Source: Colwellia psychrerythraea 34H
GTDB taxonomy: Bacteria; Pseudomonadota; Gammaproteobacteria; Enterobacterales; Alteromonadaceae
Length of the DNA: 64,000 bases
Direction of reading: 5' to 3'
NCBI RefSeq assembly: GCF_000012325.1
Contig: NC_003910.7
Location: forward strand, 1,984,001 to 2,048,000
In this document: in pieces, positions 34,615 to 45,500 of the stretch
Layout: each line of letters begins with the position of its first letter
Position numbering within the stretch: position 1 is the first letter of the stretch
Made by a program: the position numbers and the translations under genes
The notes under the pieces: generated by a model
The model's database searches: none
Told to the model about the DNA's origin: nothing
What the model saw: only the letters and a program-made list of their open reading frames with translations

Positions 34615-34645
34615 TTGACCTTACTCCAACAGTAAGGTTTATCAT
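34615..34645 (+). promoter_or_regulatory. MerR-type promoter with 19-bp spacer and palindromic operator
   Basis: A -35 TTGACC (34615-34620) and a -10 TATCAT (34640-34645) are separated by 19 bases, the long spacer typical of MerR-activated promoters. Inside lies the perfect dyad ACCTTACT-N5-AGTAAGGT (34618-34638). It points at the CDF transporter gene and lies just upstream of the merR start on the other strand. Confidence 0.85.
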
Positions 34646-34686
34646 GACGTAATTAAATACCTTATTCAAGAATAAAGAAGCTTATT

Positions 34687-35310
34687 ATGTCGAGTTGTTG
34701 TGCTGCAGAAGCAAAGAATGCCAGTGAAAGAAAACTACTCTGGATTGTACTCATCCTTAATTTTAGTATGTTTGTTATCGAATTTATTGCCGGCTGGTTA
34801 GCCAATTCTAGTGGATTGCTTGCAGATTCTTTAGATATGCTTGCCGATGCTGCAGTGTACTCACTTAGCCTTTATGCGGTTGGTAAAAGTTTGTTGTATA
34901 AAGGTCGTGCGGCTTTGGCAAATGGCTATTTGCAGTTATCGCTTGGTTTACTCGTATTAGTCGATGTCGCCAGACGCATCTGGCTTGGCAGTGAGCCTCA
35001 ATCTGAGTTGATGCTTTCGATTGGTTTCATGGCCTTAATTGTTAACATGATTTGTTTTGTCCTCTTATACCAGTTCAGACAAGGTGATGTGAACCTTAAA
35101 GCAAGCTGGATTTGCTCACGTAACGATATGTTGGCCAATATAGGGATAATAATCTCAGCCGTTTTAGTCGGTCAATTCGATGCAGCATGGCCTGATTGGG
35201 TAATAGGCAGTGTCATTGCTGGTATCGTCATTCATTCTAGTCTCGCTATTATTAATGAAGCGAAAGTATCAATTCAAAGCGATGCAGTAGCTGATAAAAA
35301 CCGTACTTAA
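34687..35310 (+). CDS. Short cation diffusion facilitator (CDF-like) transporter
   Basis: The 207-residue protein has about six membrane segments and begins with MSSCCAAEAKNAS, whose paired cysteines could bind metal. The CDF metal-site motifs are visible as ADSLDMLADA in the second membrane helix and SRNDMLANIG in the fifth. It lacks the usual cytoplasmic C-terminal domain and is thus about 90 residues shorter than CzcD. It probably exports Zn, Cd or a related cation, under the divergent MerR regulator. The CzcCBA operon begins 169 bases downstream on the same strand. Confidence 0.85.
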   Translation: MSSCCAAEAKNASERKLLWIVLILNFSMFVIEFIAGWLANSSGLLADSLDMLADAAVYSLSLYAVGKSLLYKGRAALANGYLQLSLGLLVLVDVARRIWLGSEPQSELMLSIGFMALIVNMICFVLLYQFRQGDVNLKASWICSRNDMLANIGIIISAVLVGQFDAAWPDWVIGSVIAGIVIHSSLAIINEAKVSIQSDAVADKNRT

Positions 35311-35479
35311 TGAGTGCATTACCCAAGAATTTTCAGCCATATTTTTATCGTTATCAAGTCGGTCTAACCGGTTTAGTTTAGGACTTCGTCCGCCAAAAAC
35401 GTACGTTATAACCTTTTAAAACTCCGTAGGTAGTTGACAAAATACCTTCAATATCATTATCAAAAAATAGGAAATACAG

Positions 35480-36853
35480 ATGCATTATTTTAGTAATGTG
35501 CCTCATAAGACAGTAAACATGTCGTGGTTATCTTCAGCGAAGGTATTTTACCTTCAATTATTTATTCTGCTTTGTTGGGCATTTAGTCCTTTGGTGCACA
35601 GTAAAAATGAAGTAAAAACACCTGAACAGCAACACTTAACATTGTCTTCGGCGATCAAACGAACGCTTAAAGATAACCCTTCACTTAAGGTATTTAAATT
35701 TCGTCAGAACGCTCTTGAGGGCCAATTACAAATTCAGGGTTTAAGTCCGGCTTATGAAGTCGGTTTTGAAATGGAAAATTTCGCCGGTACGGATGATGTA
35801 GGTGTCTTCAAAAGTACAGAATTCACTCTTTCACTTTCTTCAATTTTAGAATTAGGGGATAAAAGAAAAGCGCGTGCCGATGTGATTAATAGCCGTAGCT
35901 CACAAATTGCGGCGATGCGTAAAATTGAAGCGCTAAATGTGCTAGGTGAAGTGACTCGTCGGTACATTGACATCATTGCGGCACAAGAGCGTTTGTTATT
36001 AGCTAAAGAGGCGACATTACTCGCTGAGGAGACGTTAACCGAAGTTGAAAAACGCTCAAAAGCGGGAGTAGCACCTAAAGCAGAGATAAAACGAGCACTA
36101 GCCGCAGTAGGCAATGCCAGACTTACCACCTCATCTGAGCAACAACAGCTGGACTACGCAAGAGTTGCGCTCGCTATGATGTGGAATGAAACGACACCAT
36201 CATTTACGGGTGTTGAAGGACGCTTATATCAGTTTTCAACGGATATTGAATTTAAAGAGTTACTGGAAAAAGTTAAACAAAACCCTGAAATTTTAATTTA
36301 TGCCACTGAAGAACGATTAAAAGAAGCTCAGTTAAGATTAGCCCGTACAGAGTCCAGTGCAGATATAAAATGGTCGGTCGGTATCAAACAAATACAAGCG
36401 CTAAATGATACTGCACTAACCGCCGGTTTTAGCATGCCGTTATTTTCTTCAAAACGAAATGTCGGTGCCATTAGTTCAGCACAAGCAGCACGTGACGAAG
36501 TAGTTGTTAAAAGGAAAGCGACCATGCTGGCTTTACATCATCAGCTATATCGAGCTTATGCGAACAGGAAACAGGCTATTTTTACTGCGAAAAATTTAAA
36601 AGAGAGCATCATACCTACATTAACAGAAGCGTTAAATGAGACCCAGGTAGCATACCAACGTGGCCGTTACAGTTATTTGGATTATTTAAGTGCAAGGCAG
36701 GAATTGCTCTTTGCTCGTCGCGCCATGATTGAATCAGCAGCAGCCGCTTTACGTTATGGCACACAAATAGAACAACTTATCGCTGAGCCATTGTCTGCGA
36801 CACAGAGCAATCATGCGCAACCAAATAACTTCATCAATCAAAAAGCATTTTAA
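35480..36853 (+). CDS. czcC: TolC/CzcC-family outer-membrane efflux protein
   Basis: The 457-residue protein has a signal sequence (LQLFILLCWAFSPLVHS) and two TolC-type helical repeats. Among the recognisable features are LTLSSAIKRTLKDNPSLKVF at the start and RGRYSYLDYLSARQELLFAR near the end. It forms the outer-membrane exit duct for the CzcB-CzcA pump encoded next. An AGGAAAT site precedes the ATG at 35480; an ATG at 35519 would give a shorter leader. The symbol reflects operon position and fold, and the metal is inferred. Confidence 0.85.
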   Translation: MHYFSNVPHKTVNMSWLSSAKVFYLQLFILLCWAFSPLVHSKNEVKTPEQQHLTLSSAIKRTLKDNPSLKVFKFRQNALEGQLQIQGLSPAYEVGFEMENFAGTDDVGVFKSTEFTLSLSSILELGDKRKARADVINSRSSQIAAMRKIEALNVLGEVTRRYIDIIAAQERLLLAKEATLLAEETLTEVEKRSKAGVAPKAEIKRALAAVGNARLTTSSEQQQLDYARVALAMMWNETTPSFTGVEGRLYQFSTDIEFKELLEKVKQNPEILIYATEERLKEAQLRLARTESSADIKWSVGIKQIQALNDTALTAGFSMPLFSSKRNVGAISSAQAARDEVVVKRKATMLALHHQLYRAYANRKQAIFTAKNLKESIIPTLTEALNETQVAYQRGRYSYLDYLSARQELLFARRAMIESAAAALRYGTQIEQLIAEPLSATQSNHAQPNNFINQKAF

Positions 36854-36863
36854 GGTATTTTCC

Positions 36864-37880
36864 ATGGCAACTTTTCAAAGAGAAACTAGTCACCAACTAA
36901 AAGGTCACAAAAAAGTGATTAAAAATAGAGTCAATCCCAGTGTTTTATTCTTATTAGTAACGGCGTTAGCCAGCATAGCCATCAGCAACAATGCAATGTC
37001 AGCAGATACGCATGGTCATAAAGATGAGCACACGGATGAGCATAAAAGCGAACACAAAGATGAACATGGTGAAGAAGAAGGGCATATTGAAATTACAAAA
37101 GTTAATGCGCAAAAAGCAGGTATCATCAACGCTACAGCAGGTACAGGGCAAATAAAACAAACGACCACTGTCTATGGTAAAGCGGTGATTGACTCAAGTG
37201 CAATAAGTCAGGTGCGCGCACGTTTTCCTGGGCTGATCACTAAATTAACCGTTAACGTTGGCGATAATGTTACGACGGGTGAAAACATTGCTCAAGTAGA
37301 ATCAAGCGATAGTTTAACGCGTTATAACATTACCGCGCCTATTTCAGGTGTGATAACCAAACGTCACGCTAACCCCGGCGACTTGACCAATCAACAACCG
37401 CTATTAACTGTCGAAAACTATAAGCAGTTATGGGTTCAGTACAAGATATTCCCAAGTCAACGACAAGCAATTCACACCGGTCAACAAGTCACTATTTCAT
37501 CAACAGCTGCCACAACTCAATCGAGCATCATGCATTTAATGGCCAATAAAAATCAGCCATTTATCATCGCAAGAGTGCCATTAGATAATAGCAAAGGTTC
37601 ATGGGCTCCAGGACAATTGTTAACGGGCAGTGTAGTAACTCATCAAGTGGATGTTAACTTAGTTATCGATAATCGTGCCTTTCAATCCGTTGAAGGAAAA
37701 AACATTATTTTTGTAACAAATAAAGGGGGATATGAAACGCGTGAACTAACACTTGGCCAAACTGATGGACAATTTAGTCAAGTTATCTCAGGTTTAAAAG
37801 CGGGTGAGCAATATGCGCTGATCAATAGCTACTTGCTAAAAGCCGATTTAGGTAAAGCTGGCGCAGCGCACGCTCACTAA
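36864..37880 (+). CDS. czcB: CzcB-like efflux adaptor with His-rich metal-binding segment
   Basis: I place the start at ATG 36864 (338 residues), ten bases after czcC, with AAGG upstream. A frame opening earlier overlaps czcC and is unlikely. A signal or anchor segment (PSVLFLLVTALASIAISNNA) is followed by a striking His/Asp/Glu-rich stretch, HGHKDEHTDEHKSEHKDEHG, which should bind divalent metal. The lipoyl half-motifs (VNVGDNVTTGENIAQVESSD and ISGVITKRHANPGDLTNQQP) and the C-terminal barrel make it a membrane-fusion protein of the CzcB type. It links CzcA to CzcC. Confidence 0.9.
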   Translation: MATFQRETSHQLKGHKKVIKNRVNPSVLFLLVTALASIAISNNAMSADTHGHKDEHTDEHKSEHKDEHGEEEGHIEITKVNAQKAGIINATAGTGQIKQTTTVYGKAVIDSSAISQVRARFPGLITKLTVNVGDNVTTGENIAQVESSDSLTRYNITAPISGVITKRHANPGDLTNQQPLLTVENYKQLWVQYKIFPSQRQAIHTGQQVTISSTAATTQSSIMHLMANKNQPFIIARVPLDNSKGSWAPGQLLTGSVVTHQVDVNLVIDNRAFQSVEGKNIIFVTNKGGYETRELTLGQTDGQFSQVISGLKAGEQYALINSYLLKADLGKAGAAHAH

Positions 37881-37890
37881 GGAGATAAAC

Positions 37891-40800
37891 ATGATTGAAT
37901 CAATATTACGTTTCTCCATCGCGCGTCGTTGGCTGATGATGACCATGATATTTGTACTCATCGGTCTTGGTTATTGGAGTTATCAAAAACTTCCCATAGA
38001 CGCAGTGCCTGACATTACTAATGTGCAAGTGCAAATTAATACCCGTGCGCCAGGTTATTCACCACTTGAAACGGAGCAGCGCATTACTTTTCCGGTCGAA
38101 ACGGCGCTTACTGGTATTCCTAATTTGTCATACACGCGCTCCATCTCACGTTATGGATTATCGCAGGTCACGGTGGTTTTTAGTGAAGATACCGATTTAT
38201 ATTTTGCCCGTAATTTGATTAACGAAAAGTTAAGCGCCATTAAAAATAAAATTCCCGCAGGTCTAGAGCCTGAAATGGGGCCGATATCAACGGGATTGGG
38301 AGAAATTTTCATGTATAGCGTGGTGGCATCACCACAGGCAGTAAAAGCAGACGGTTTATCCTATGACGCAACGGCTTTGCGGGAAATTCAAGATTGGATT
38401 ATTAAACCTCAACTTGCATTGGTGCCCGGCGTTACAGAAATAAATACGATAGGAGGGTATGACAAACAATACCATATCACGCCATTGCCTAAAAAAATGC
38501 TCGAATTTTCAATCTCCTTTAACGATATCAATGTTGCCTTAAGTAATAATAATAGCAATCGAGGGGCAGGTTACATAGAACAAAATGGTCAGCAACTTAC
38601 GGTTAGATCGCCGGGTCAACTCGCCAATATCAACGATATAGAACAAGTGATTGTTAAAGTCATTGATGATACACCAGTGCAAATATCAGATATTGCCCAA
38701 GTTGCTATCGGTAAATCACTTCGCACGGGTGCTGCAACATCTGCTGGTAAAGAAATAGTACTCGGCAGTGCCATGATGTTGGTGGGTGAGAACTCTCGGG
38801 TAGTTGCCTTAGCGGTAGCTAAAAAGCTTGAGAAAATAAAATTGTCACTACCAAAAGGCGTTATCGTTGAGTCGGTATATGACCGAACAACACTGGTTGA
38901 TAAAGCCATGTACACAGTACAAAAAAACTTAGTTGAAGGGGCTTTACTGGTCATCATTGTGCTCTTTCTTTTACTAGGCAATGTTCGAGCAGCATTAATT
39001 ACTGCAGCAGTAATTCCCTTAGCTATGTTAGCAACGATCACTGGTATGGTGAAAACAGGTGTTTCAGCCAACTTAATGAGTCTTGGCGCACTTGATTTTG
39101 GTTTAATTGTTGATGGTGCAGTGATCATTGTTGAAAACTCCATTAGACGGTTAAGCGATGCGCAAAAACTCCAAGGCGGTATTCTTTCTCGAAAAGATCG
39201 GTTACATGTCGTTTATTCGGCAACGAATGAAGTGATCAGACCAAGCTTATTTGGCGTCTTCATTATTACCATTGTTTATATTCCGTTATTTAGTTTAACG
39301 GGTGTTGAAGGGAAGATGTTCCACCCTATGGCGGCAACTGTAGTGATGGCATTGATAGCCGCACTTGTTTTATCTTTAACCCTTGTGCCTGCTGCCGTTG
39401 CTTTATTTATGAAGGGTAAAATTAGTGAGAAAGAAAGCCCAGTGATCAGTGCCGCTAAAAGTGTGTACAAGCCACTTCTTATTGGTGCAATGAAGCTACG
39501 TTGGATAATTTTACTGGCGTGTGCTGCTTTGGTCGCTTTTTCAATTTGGTTAGCGACCACACTGGGCTCTGAATTCATTCCGCAGCTCAATGAGGAAGAC
39601 TTACTGTTGCAAGCAATCCGCATTCCAGGTACGAGTTTGAGCCAATCGATTGAAATGCAAAAAGCACTGGAATTAAAAATACAGCAATACCCTCAAGTCA
39701 AAAATGTATTCTCTAGAATTGGTACGCCAGAAGTAGCTAATGATCCTATGCCACCTAATATTGCTGATACTTATGTAATGCTAATACCTCGGAGCCAATG
39801 GCCTGATCCGAAGTTAAGTCATGGTGAATTGGCTGCACAAATTGTTGTGTCAGTTTCTGGCCAACCGGGAAACAATTTTGAGCTAACCCAGCCCATTGAA
39901 ATGCGTTTTAATGAACTGATTTCTGGCGTTAGGGCAGATCTTGGCATCAAAGTTATTGGTGATGATCTAAACCAGCTACTTAAATCAGCGAATGCCATTC
40001 GAGAAGTGATAGAAAAAATTGAAGGCGCTAGCGATATTCAAGTTGAGCAGGTAACGGGATTGCCAATGTTATCGATACACCCAAAAAGGGTTGAACTTGC
40101 GCGCTATGGTCTTAATGTCTCACAACTGCAATATGCTTTATCTACAGCTATTGGTGGCGAGAAAGCAGGGGTGATTTATGAGGGGGACCGCCGTTTTGAT
40201 ATCGTGGTAAGACTGCCAGAGCAAGTTAGACAAAATGTTAATCGGTTAAGCGAGTTGCCAATTGCTCTGCCTAATGGGAATTATGTTCCATTGTCTGAAG
40301 TGGCTATATTGGAGCTAGCGCCTGCACCTAATCAAATTAGTCGAGAAAATGGTAAACGACGTATCGTGGTAACCGCCAATGTACGTGGTACTGATTTAGG
40401 CTCGTTTGTTAAAAATGCCAAGCAACAAATCCAAGATAATGTTGAGATACCTGCTGGTTATTGGCTTGAGTACGGTGGCGCTTTTGAACAGTTAGAATCG
40501 GCAAGTAAACGCTTAACCATTGTTGTTCCGCTCACCTTAGCATTGATTTTAGGGCTGTTAATCATGGCATTTGGCAATCTAAAAGATGCTTTGATTATAT
40601 TTACAGGTGTCCCATTAGCGCTTACTGGGGGTGTTCTTGCTTTGTGGTTTCGTGGTATGCCCTTATCTATTTCAGCAGGTGTAGGTTTCATTGCGCTTTC
40701 TGGTGTGGCCGTGCTCAATGGTTTAGTCATGCTCTCCTTTATTCGTGATTTATGTAAAGAACGCGGAGAACTTATGTCTAGAATTATTGATGGCGCTATG

Positions 40801-41007
40801 ATCAGATTAAGACCTGTTTTGATGACGGCTTTAGTCGCTGGACTAGGTTTTGTTCCTATGGCGCTTAATATAGGTACGGGTGCAGAAGTACAGCGACCAT
40901 TAGCCACCGTAGTGATTGGTGGAATTATCTCGTCTACTTTGCTTACTTTATTTGTATTGCCAATACTTTATCGGATTGCGCATCAAAGTGACTTCAAGCG
41001 GGCTTAG
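37891..41007 (+). CDS. czcA: CzcA-type heavy-metal efflux RND permease
   Basis: The 1038-residue protein starts after AAGGAG and has the RND 12-TM pattern with two periplasmic loops. Distinctive motifs are KLPIDAVPDITNVQVQINTR at the start and DFGLIVDGAVIIVEN in TM4, the signature of heavy-metal (HME1-like) pumps that act on Zn, Co, Cd or Ni. The late region holds GFIALSGVAVLNGLVMLSF and RLRPVLMTALVAGLGFVPMA. It exports divalent metal by proton antiport as the engine of the CzcCBA complex. It is the last gene of the operon, and a long perfect hairpin follows. Confidence 0.93.
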   Translation: MIESILRFSIARRWLMMTMIFVLIGLGYWSYQKLPIDAVPDITNVQVQINTRAPGYSPLETEQRITFPVETALTGIPNLSYTRSISRYGLSQVTVVFSEDTDLYFARNLINEKLSAIKNKIPAGLEPEMGPISTGLGEIFMYSVVASPQAVKADGLSYDATALREIQDWIIKPQLALVPGVTEINTIGGYDKQYHITPLPKKMLEFSISFNDINVALSNNNSNRGAGYIEQNGQQLTVRSPGQLANINDIEQVIVKVIDDTPVQISDIAQVAIGKSLRTGAATSAGKEIVLGSAMMLVGENSRVVALAVAKKLEKIKLSLPKGVIVESVYDRTTLVDKAMYTVQKNLVEGALLVIIVLFLLLGNVRAALITAAVIPLAMLATITGMVKTGVSANLMSLGALDFGLIVDGAVIIVENSIRRLSDAQKLQGGILSRKDRLHVVYSATNEVIRPSLFGVFIITIVYIPLFSLTGVEGKMFHPMAATVVMALIAALVLSLTLVPAAVALFMKGKISEKESPVISAAKSVYKPLLIGAMKLRWIILLACAALVAFSIWLATTLGSEFIPQLNEEDLLLQAIRIPGTSLSQSIEMQKALELKIQQYPQVKNVFSRIGTPEVANDPMPPNIADTYVMLIPRSQWPDPKLSHGELAAQIVVSVSGQPGNNFELTQPIEMRFNELISGVRADLGIKVIGDDLNQLLKSANAIREVIEKIEGASDIQVEQVTGLPMLSIHPKRVELARYGLNVSQLQYALSTAIGGEKAGVIYEGDRRFDIVVRLPEQVRQNVNRLSELPIALPNGNYVPLSEVAILELAPAPNQISRENGKRRIVVTANVRGTDLGSFVKNAKQQIQDNVEIPAGYWLEYGGAFEQLESASKRLTIVVPLTLALILGLLIMAFGNLKDALIIFTGVPLALTGGVLALWFRGMPLSISAGVGFIALSGVAVLNGLVMLSFIRDLCKERGELMSRIIDGAMIRLRPVLMTALVAGLGFVPMALNIGTGAEVQRPLATVVIGGIISSTLLTLFVLPILYRIAHQSDFKRA

Positions 41008-41011
41008 TAAA

Positions 41012-41049
41012 AGGAGCAGTAAGCTGTTAGATAACAGCTTACTGCTCCT
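41012..41049 (+). terminator. Perfect 17-bp stem-loop after czcA
   Basis: AGGAGCAGTAAGCTGTT and its exact complement AACAGCTTACTGCTCCT flank a four-base loop, four bases after the czcA stop. The following bases (CTCTACG) do not form a T-run, so it may protect the mRNA end as well as or instead of terminating. Confidence 0.6.
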
Positions 41050-41154
41050 CTCTACGTAGGATGAATATGAATTAGCTGTTATAGAAAACAGGTAAAGAAA
41101 TAAACGTTTTAGTCTAGATACAGTCATCTTGTTGTGGGGGTATAGATGATTAAT

Positions 41155-42231
41155 TTAAAGAATATTTGTTAATGCTATGCCAATACCGAAACGTTTTTGA
41201 TTAACATTGTAGTCAATCAAACTCTCACCATAGCCACTACTAAATTGAGCGTAACCTTTTAATTTTCCCCACAGTGGAAAGGTAGCACCGACTTCAACAA
41301 AGCCATTATGCGTGGCGAAATTCTCACGGCCTTTAAAAGATAATTCAAAATCTTTACTGTATTTGTATACCATGCCTAATTCAAAGTGACCCATGTAATC
41401 TAAAATATCGGGATTGTCATCCCCTTGGCCAGCCGAAGGAGAAGACTTCTCTCCTTCAGGTATGCGATACCAAGGACGAAAAGATAGGGCGAAGTTACGT
41501 TTTTCATACAGGTAGTTAATATAAACACGATTCCAACTTCTGGAAAGCAACTGTGAACGGCCATTTGATTGATGCTCGAAACCGGTAATTAAGGCTGAGT
41601 TTCCTCCCCAAGGATGATAATTTAGCGGCGTAATATAGAAGAATTCAGGTTGATAATTGGTTTCTCTAAACGGTTTAGAAATTTCATCTGCGTAAATTTG
41701 CCACCATGACTTTAAGGTAAAACCAAAAAATAATTGGTCACCTTCATTCAACCAATACCCAGTCAGCAGGGGAATCTTTAGGCTTATTTGAAACTTGGCC
41801 TCAGCATCTTTTAAATTATCGGCCCATAATGGAACGTCTTGATAAGCTTGACGATTAATTTCATCAACATAAGAAAAAGGCAAGATGTAATTCATTTTAT
41901 GAGGTGTAAGCACATAAGGATCCGCAGCGGTTCTTTTTTCTTTAATTATTCTATGGGAAAGCGCACCCAGTTCAATGTCCTGGCCTTCGCCATCTTGGAG
42001 AATGATACGTGCTATCTGTTCTTCGCATTGTTTTTCTATTTGCGCTAGCGTAGCCTTTTTATTGGCACTTTTATTGGCACTTTTAATGGCAGTAAATAAA
42101 CATTCTTCAAAGGCTGTTTCGTGAGGAGTTCTGTCGACGCTGTTGTCATCACTTTCAGGTGTAAAAGCTCGTGTGCTCATCGAAAGTGACAATAAAAGTA
42201 GGTAAAACCCAATTAAAAATACTGATCTCAT
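41155..42231 (-). CDS. pldA: Outer-membrane phospholipase A
   Basis: The 358-residue protein has a signal peptide (LIGFYLLLLSLSMSTRAF), then an N-terminal extension of about 90 residues with a cysteine pair, then the phospholipase A1 barrel. The catalytic block is intact: ITGFEHQSNGRSQLLSRSWN, with the His and Ser of the His-Ser-Asn triad. It hydrolyses phospholipids that reach the outer leaflet and is active as a calcium-dependent dimer. It is longer than E. coli PldA (289) because of the N-terminal extension. The barrel ends with FGIGIALTNIL. It is transcribed away from the downstream RND operon, with 299 bases of apparently gene-free sequence between. Confidence 0.9.
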   Translation of the reverse strand: MRSVFLIGFYLLLLSLSMSTRAFTPESDDNSVDRTPHETAFEECLFTAIKSANKSANKKATLAQIEKQCEEQIARIILQDGEGQDIELGALSHRIIKEKRTAADPYVLTPHKMNYILPFSYVDEINRQAYQDVPLWADNLKDAEAKFQISLKIPLLTGYWLNEGDQLFFGFTLKSWWQIYADEISKPFRETNYQPEFFYITPLNYHPWGGNSALITGFEHQSNGRSQLLSRSWNRVYINYLYEKRNFALSFRPWYRIPEGEKSSPSAGQGDDNPDILDYMGHFELGMVYKYSKDFELSFKGRENFATHNGFVEVGATFPLWGKLKGYAQFSSGYGESLIDYNVNQKRFGIGIALTNIL

Positions 42232-42530
42232 AATAGTCGATAACTTGAACTAAAAATTTGTCTCGATTATAGCTTATTGTGTTACAAATCAATAGCGCTT
42301 CAACGTCGTAAGTTCACAAGAGTGACCCAGTAAGTCATCAAACTATTAACATTTTATTCACTTATTTCAAAGCCCCCTCTAAATATGTCTAATTATGTCA
42401 GGTAATTTCAAAGCATTTCGCTCTGGTCATTGGTCGTGTATTTATCTCGATTAACCGCAACCGTCCTTTCTTTATTACTGAGGACTTGTATCTTGATTGT
42501 TAAATAATGTAACCCAACGTTGGTATCACA

Positions 42531-45500
42531 ATGAAACTCACCAAGAGCGCCTTAACTAGCCCAGCAGCCGTTGCTGTAGTTGTTGCCCTAACTCTGCTAG
42601 TCGGCATGCTCAGTTTATTTAAGTTACCCGTTCAGCTTTTTCCTGATATTGAACGTCCACAAATAGCGGTACAAACCTTTTGGCGATCGGCATCACCTAA
42701 AGAAATTGAATCTGAAATCATTGAACCCCAAGAGCAAGTATTGCGAGGTATCCCTGGTATAGAGTCAATGAATGCTTTTGCCAATAGAGGAAGTGCTTAC
42801 ATAAACTTGTCGTTTGGTGTTGGCACTAATATGGAGCAAACCTTAATTGAAGTGATAAGTCGAATGACTCGTGTGGCCAATTTGCCACGTGATGCCAGAC
42901 CGCCACGAATAATGCTTGGCGGTTTTGGGGGCAATACTCCCGCGCTAACCTATTTCTTTTTACAAGCTTTACCGGGCAATACTCAAGATATTAACCAATA
43001 TATCGACTTTACTAATGATGTTATTAGGCCGCGCCTTGAAGCGGTTGAAGGGGTTGCTGGCGTGCAAACCTTTATGGAGCAAAATAGGGAAGAGCTACAG
43101 ATCCGATATGACCCTATTAAAGCGGCAGAATATGGTATCGAAATTCCAGAATTAATCGCTTTAGTTTCGGCAAGTGATGACATTTCAGGTGGTTTTGTCG
43201 ATGTTGGCAGACGTCAATATACCTTGCGATATAGCGGTAAATACAGTGTTGATGAATTATCACAATTAATGCTTGAGTCACGTGGTGGTCGTAATATTCG
43301 TTTAAGTGATATTGCTACTGTTGAGGTGCGTCGTAACGATAGACAAGGACTGGCAGTTCAAAATGGTAATCCTGCTTTTTCAATGCGCATAGACAGAGCC
43401 AATGGCGCTAATGTATTAGAAACGCTAAATCGCGTTAAAACAGAAGTGGCATTACTTAATAATGAATTACTCGCGGATAAAAAATTAGTGATGGTGCAAT
43501 CTTTTGATGCCTCGGTCTTTATTTATCGCGCCATTAATTTAGTGACTAGTAATCTATTTGTCGGAATTGTTTTATCGTTATCGGTTTTATGGTTCTTTAT
43601 TCGTCGAGCCCGCGCTACGTTCATTATTGCTACCGCTATCCCGGTAAGCTTGTTAAGTACTTTTATCGTCTTGGAAATAACGGGGCGGTCGCTCAATGTT
43701 ATCTCATTAGCGGGTTTAGCTTTTGCAGTAGGCATGGTGCTTGATGCCGCCATTGTGGTGTTAGAAAATATTTTACGAATGCGTGATAAAGGCTTAGATG
43801 AACATGATAGTGCGGAGCAAGGTGCAGGGCAGGTGTGGGGCGCTTTACTTGCTTCTACTGCGACAACCGTTGCTATATTTCTACCAGTATTTTTCTTAAA
43901 AGATATTGAAGGGCAACTCTTTGGTGATTTAGCGTTAACTATTGCCATTGCGGTGTCGGTGTCACTTATCGTTGCCGTAGTGCTGCTACCTGTTTTAGCA
44001 AAATATTTTCTCAAACAACAAGAAGTGAACGATCCGAATAAAAAACTGTGGCAGAGAATTACCCGTTTTGTGATGAACAGCACCAGTAGTCGAGCTAAGC
44101 GCTTGTCACTCGCTGCAAGTCTTTTAATATTACCGGTTGTCATATCTATTATTGCCATACCAAAACTTGATTATTTACCACCAGTAAAGCGCGATGCTAT
44201 TGATGCGAACTTGCAATTTCCGCCCGGTGCAAATGTCAAAACTATAGAGAAGGAAATTATCCAACCAATTGTCGAGCGATTAAAACCATATATGGATGGC
44301 ACTAAAGAACCAGCATTGAAAAACTATTATATTTTTGGTGGACCCTTTGGTGGCAGTTTAGGCGTTAGGGTAAAAGATCAAGACCGAGTTGATGAGCTAC
44401 TTGACATTGTTCAGAATGAAATACTTATTGACCTACCCGATACACGAGCGTTTGCGAGACAAGGTAACTTGTTCGGTGGTTTTGGTGGCGGTAGACAAGT
44501 ACAGGTACATCTGCAATCTAAAGATACCAAAGCACTGCAAGAAGTAGCTCGCCAAGGTATGGATTGGATAAAAGAAGCGATTGAAGGGGCGAATGTTAAC
44601 GCCAACCCTGGTCTTGCTATGTCAGAGCCAGAGATTAACTTAAGCCCGAACGATCGTAATATTTTAGAGCAAGGCTGGAACCGTCGAGATGTAGGTCGCG
44701 TGGTGAGAACCTTGGGTGATGGTCTGTATGTTGGTGAGTATTTTAATGGCAGTAAACGGTTGAACATGATTTTACGTGCCGATGGCTGGGATGATCCCGA
44801 TAACTTGGGAGATGTGCCTGTTGTTACAGGAAATGGCAGCGTTACACCGTTATCAAACTTAGTCGATATACAACGTACAGTTGGACCAAGCCGATTAACG
44901 CGTATTGATGGACAACGTACCATTAGTTTGAATGTTAACCCGCCTAAAGGTTGGTCGCTGGAAGAAACGATATCAGCATTAAAGTTACAGGTAGAGCCAA
45001 AGTTACGAAATATCATGCCAAATGATGGCAATATTCAATATGGTGGCAGTGCTGACCAGTTAGATAAAGCGATTAGTGTTATGGCAGAGAACTTTGCTTT
45101 TGCTTTAGTTATTCTGTTTCTATTAATGGCTGCCTTATTCAAGTCCATCAAGGATAGTTTACTGGTTGTTATTACCATTCCTTTAGCCACGGTTGGTGGT
45201 ATTTTAGCGCTACAACTACTTAACCTCACTGTTTTTCAACCACTCGATTTACTGACTATGATAGGTTTTATCATTTTACTGGGATTAGTGGTTAATAACG
45301 CCATTTTATTAGTACATCAAACACGTTTAGGCCAACAAGATGGTCTTGAACGGACACAAGCTATTGAGGAAGCGTTGACCTTACGTTTACGGCCTATTTT
45401 TATGAGCACAGCAACCAGCTTTTTTGGCATGTTACCACTGTTACTTATGCCTGGCGCTGGCAGTGTTATATATCGCGGTTTAGCCGCGGTTATCGTCGGT

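Noticed and set aside
34610..34669. Longer N-terminus for the MerR regulator
   Set aside because: The extension would be encoded across the MerR-type promoter and palindrome, and the family start matches the ATG at 34609.
43523..44158. Long antisense frame (211 codons) inside the RND permease gene
   Set aside because: Shadow of the codon pattern of a clear RND gene, with no domain features. Similar antisense frames in czcA and the other RND gene were rejected for the same reason.
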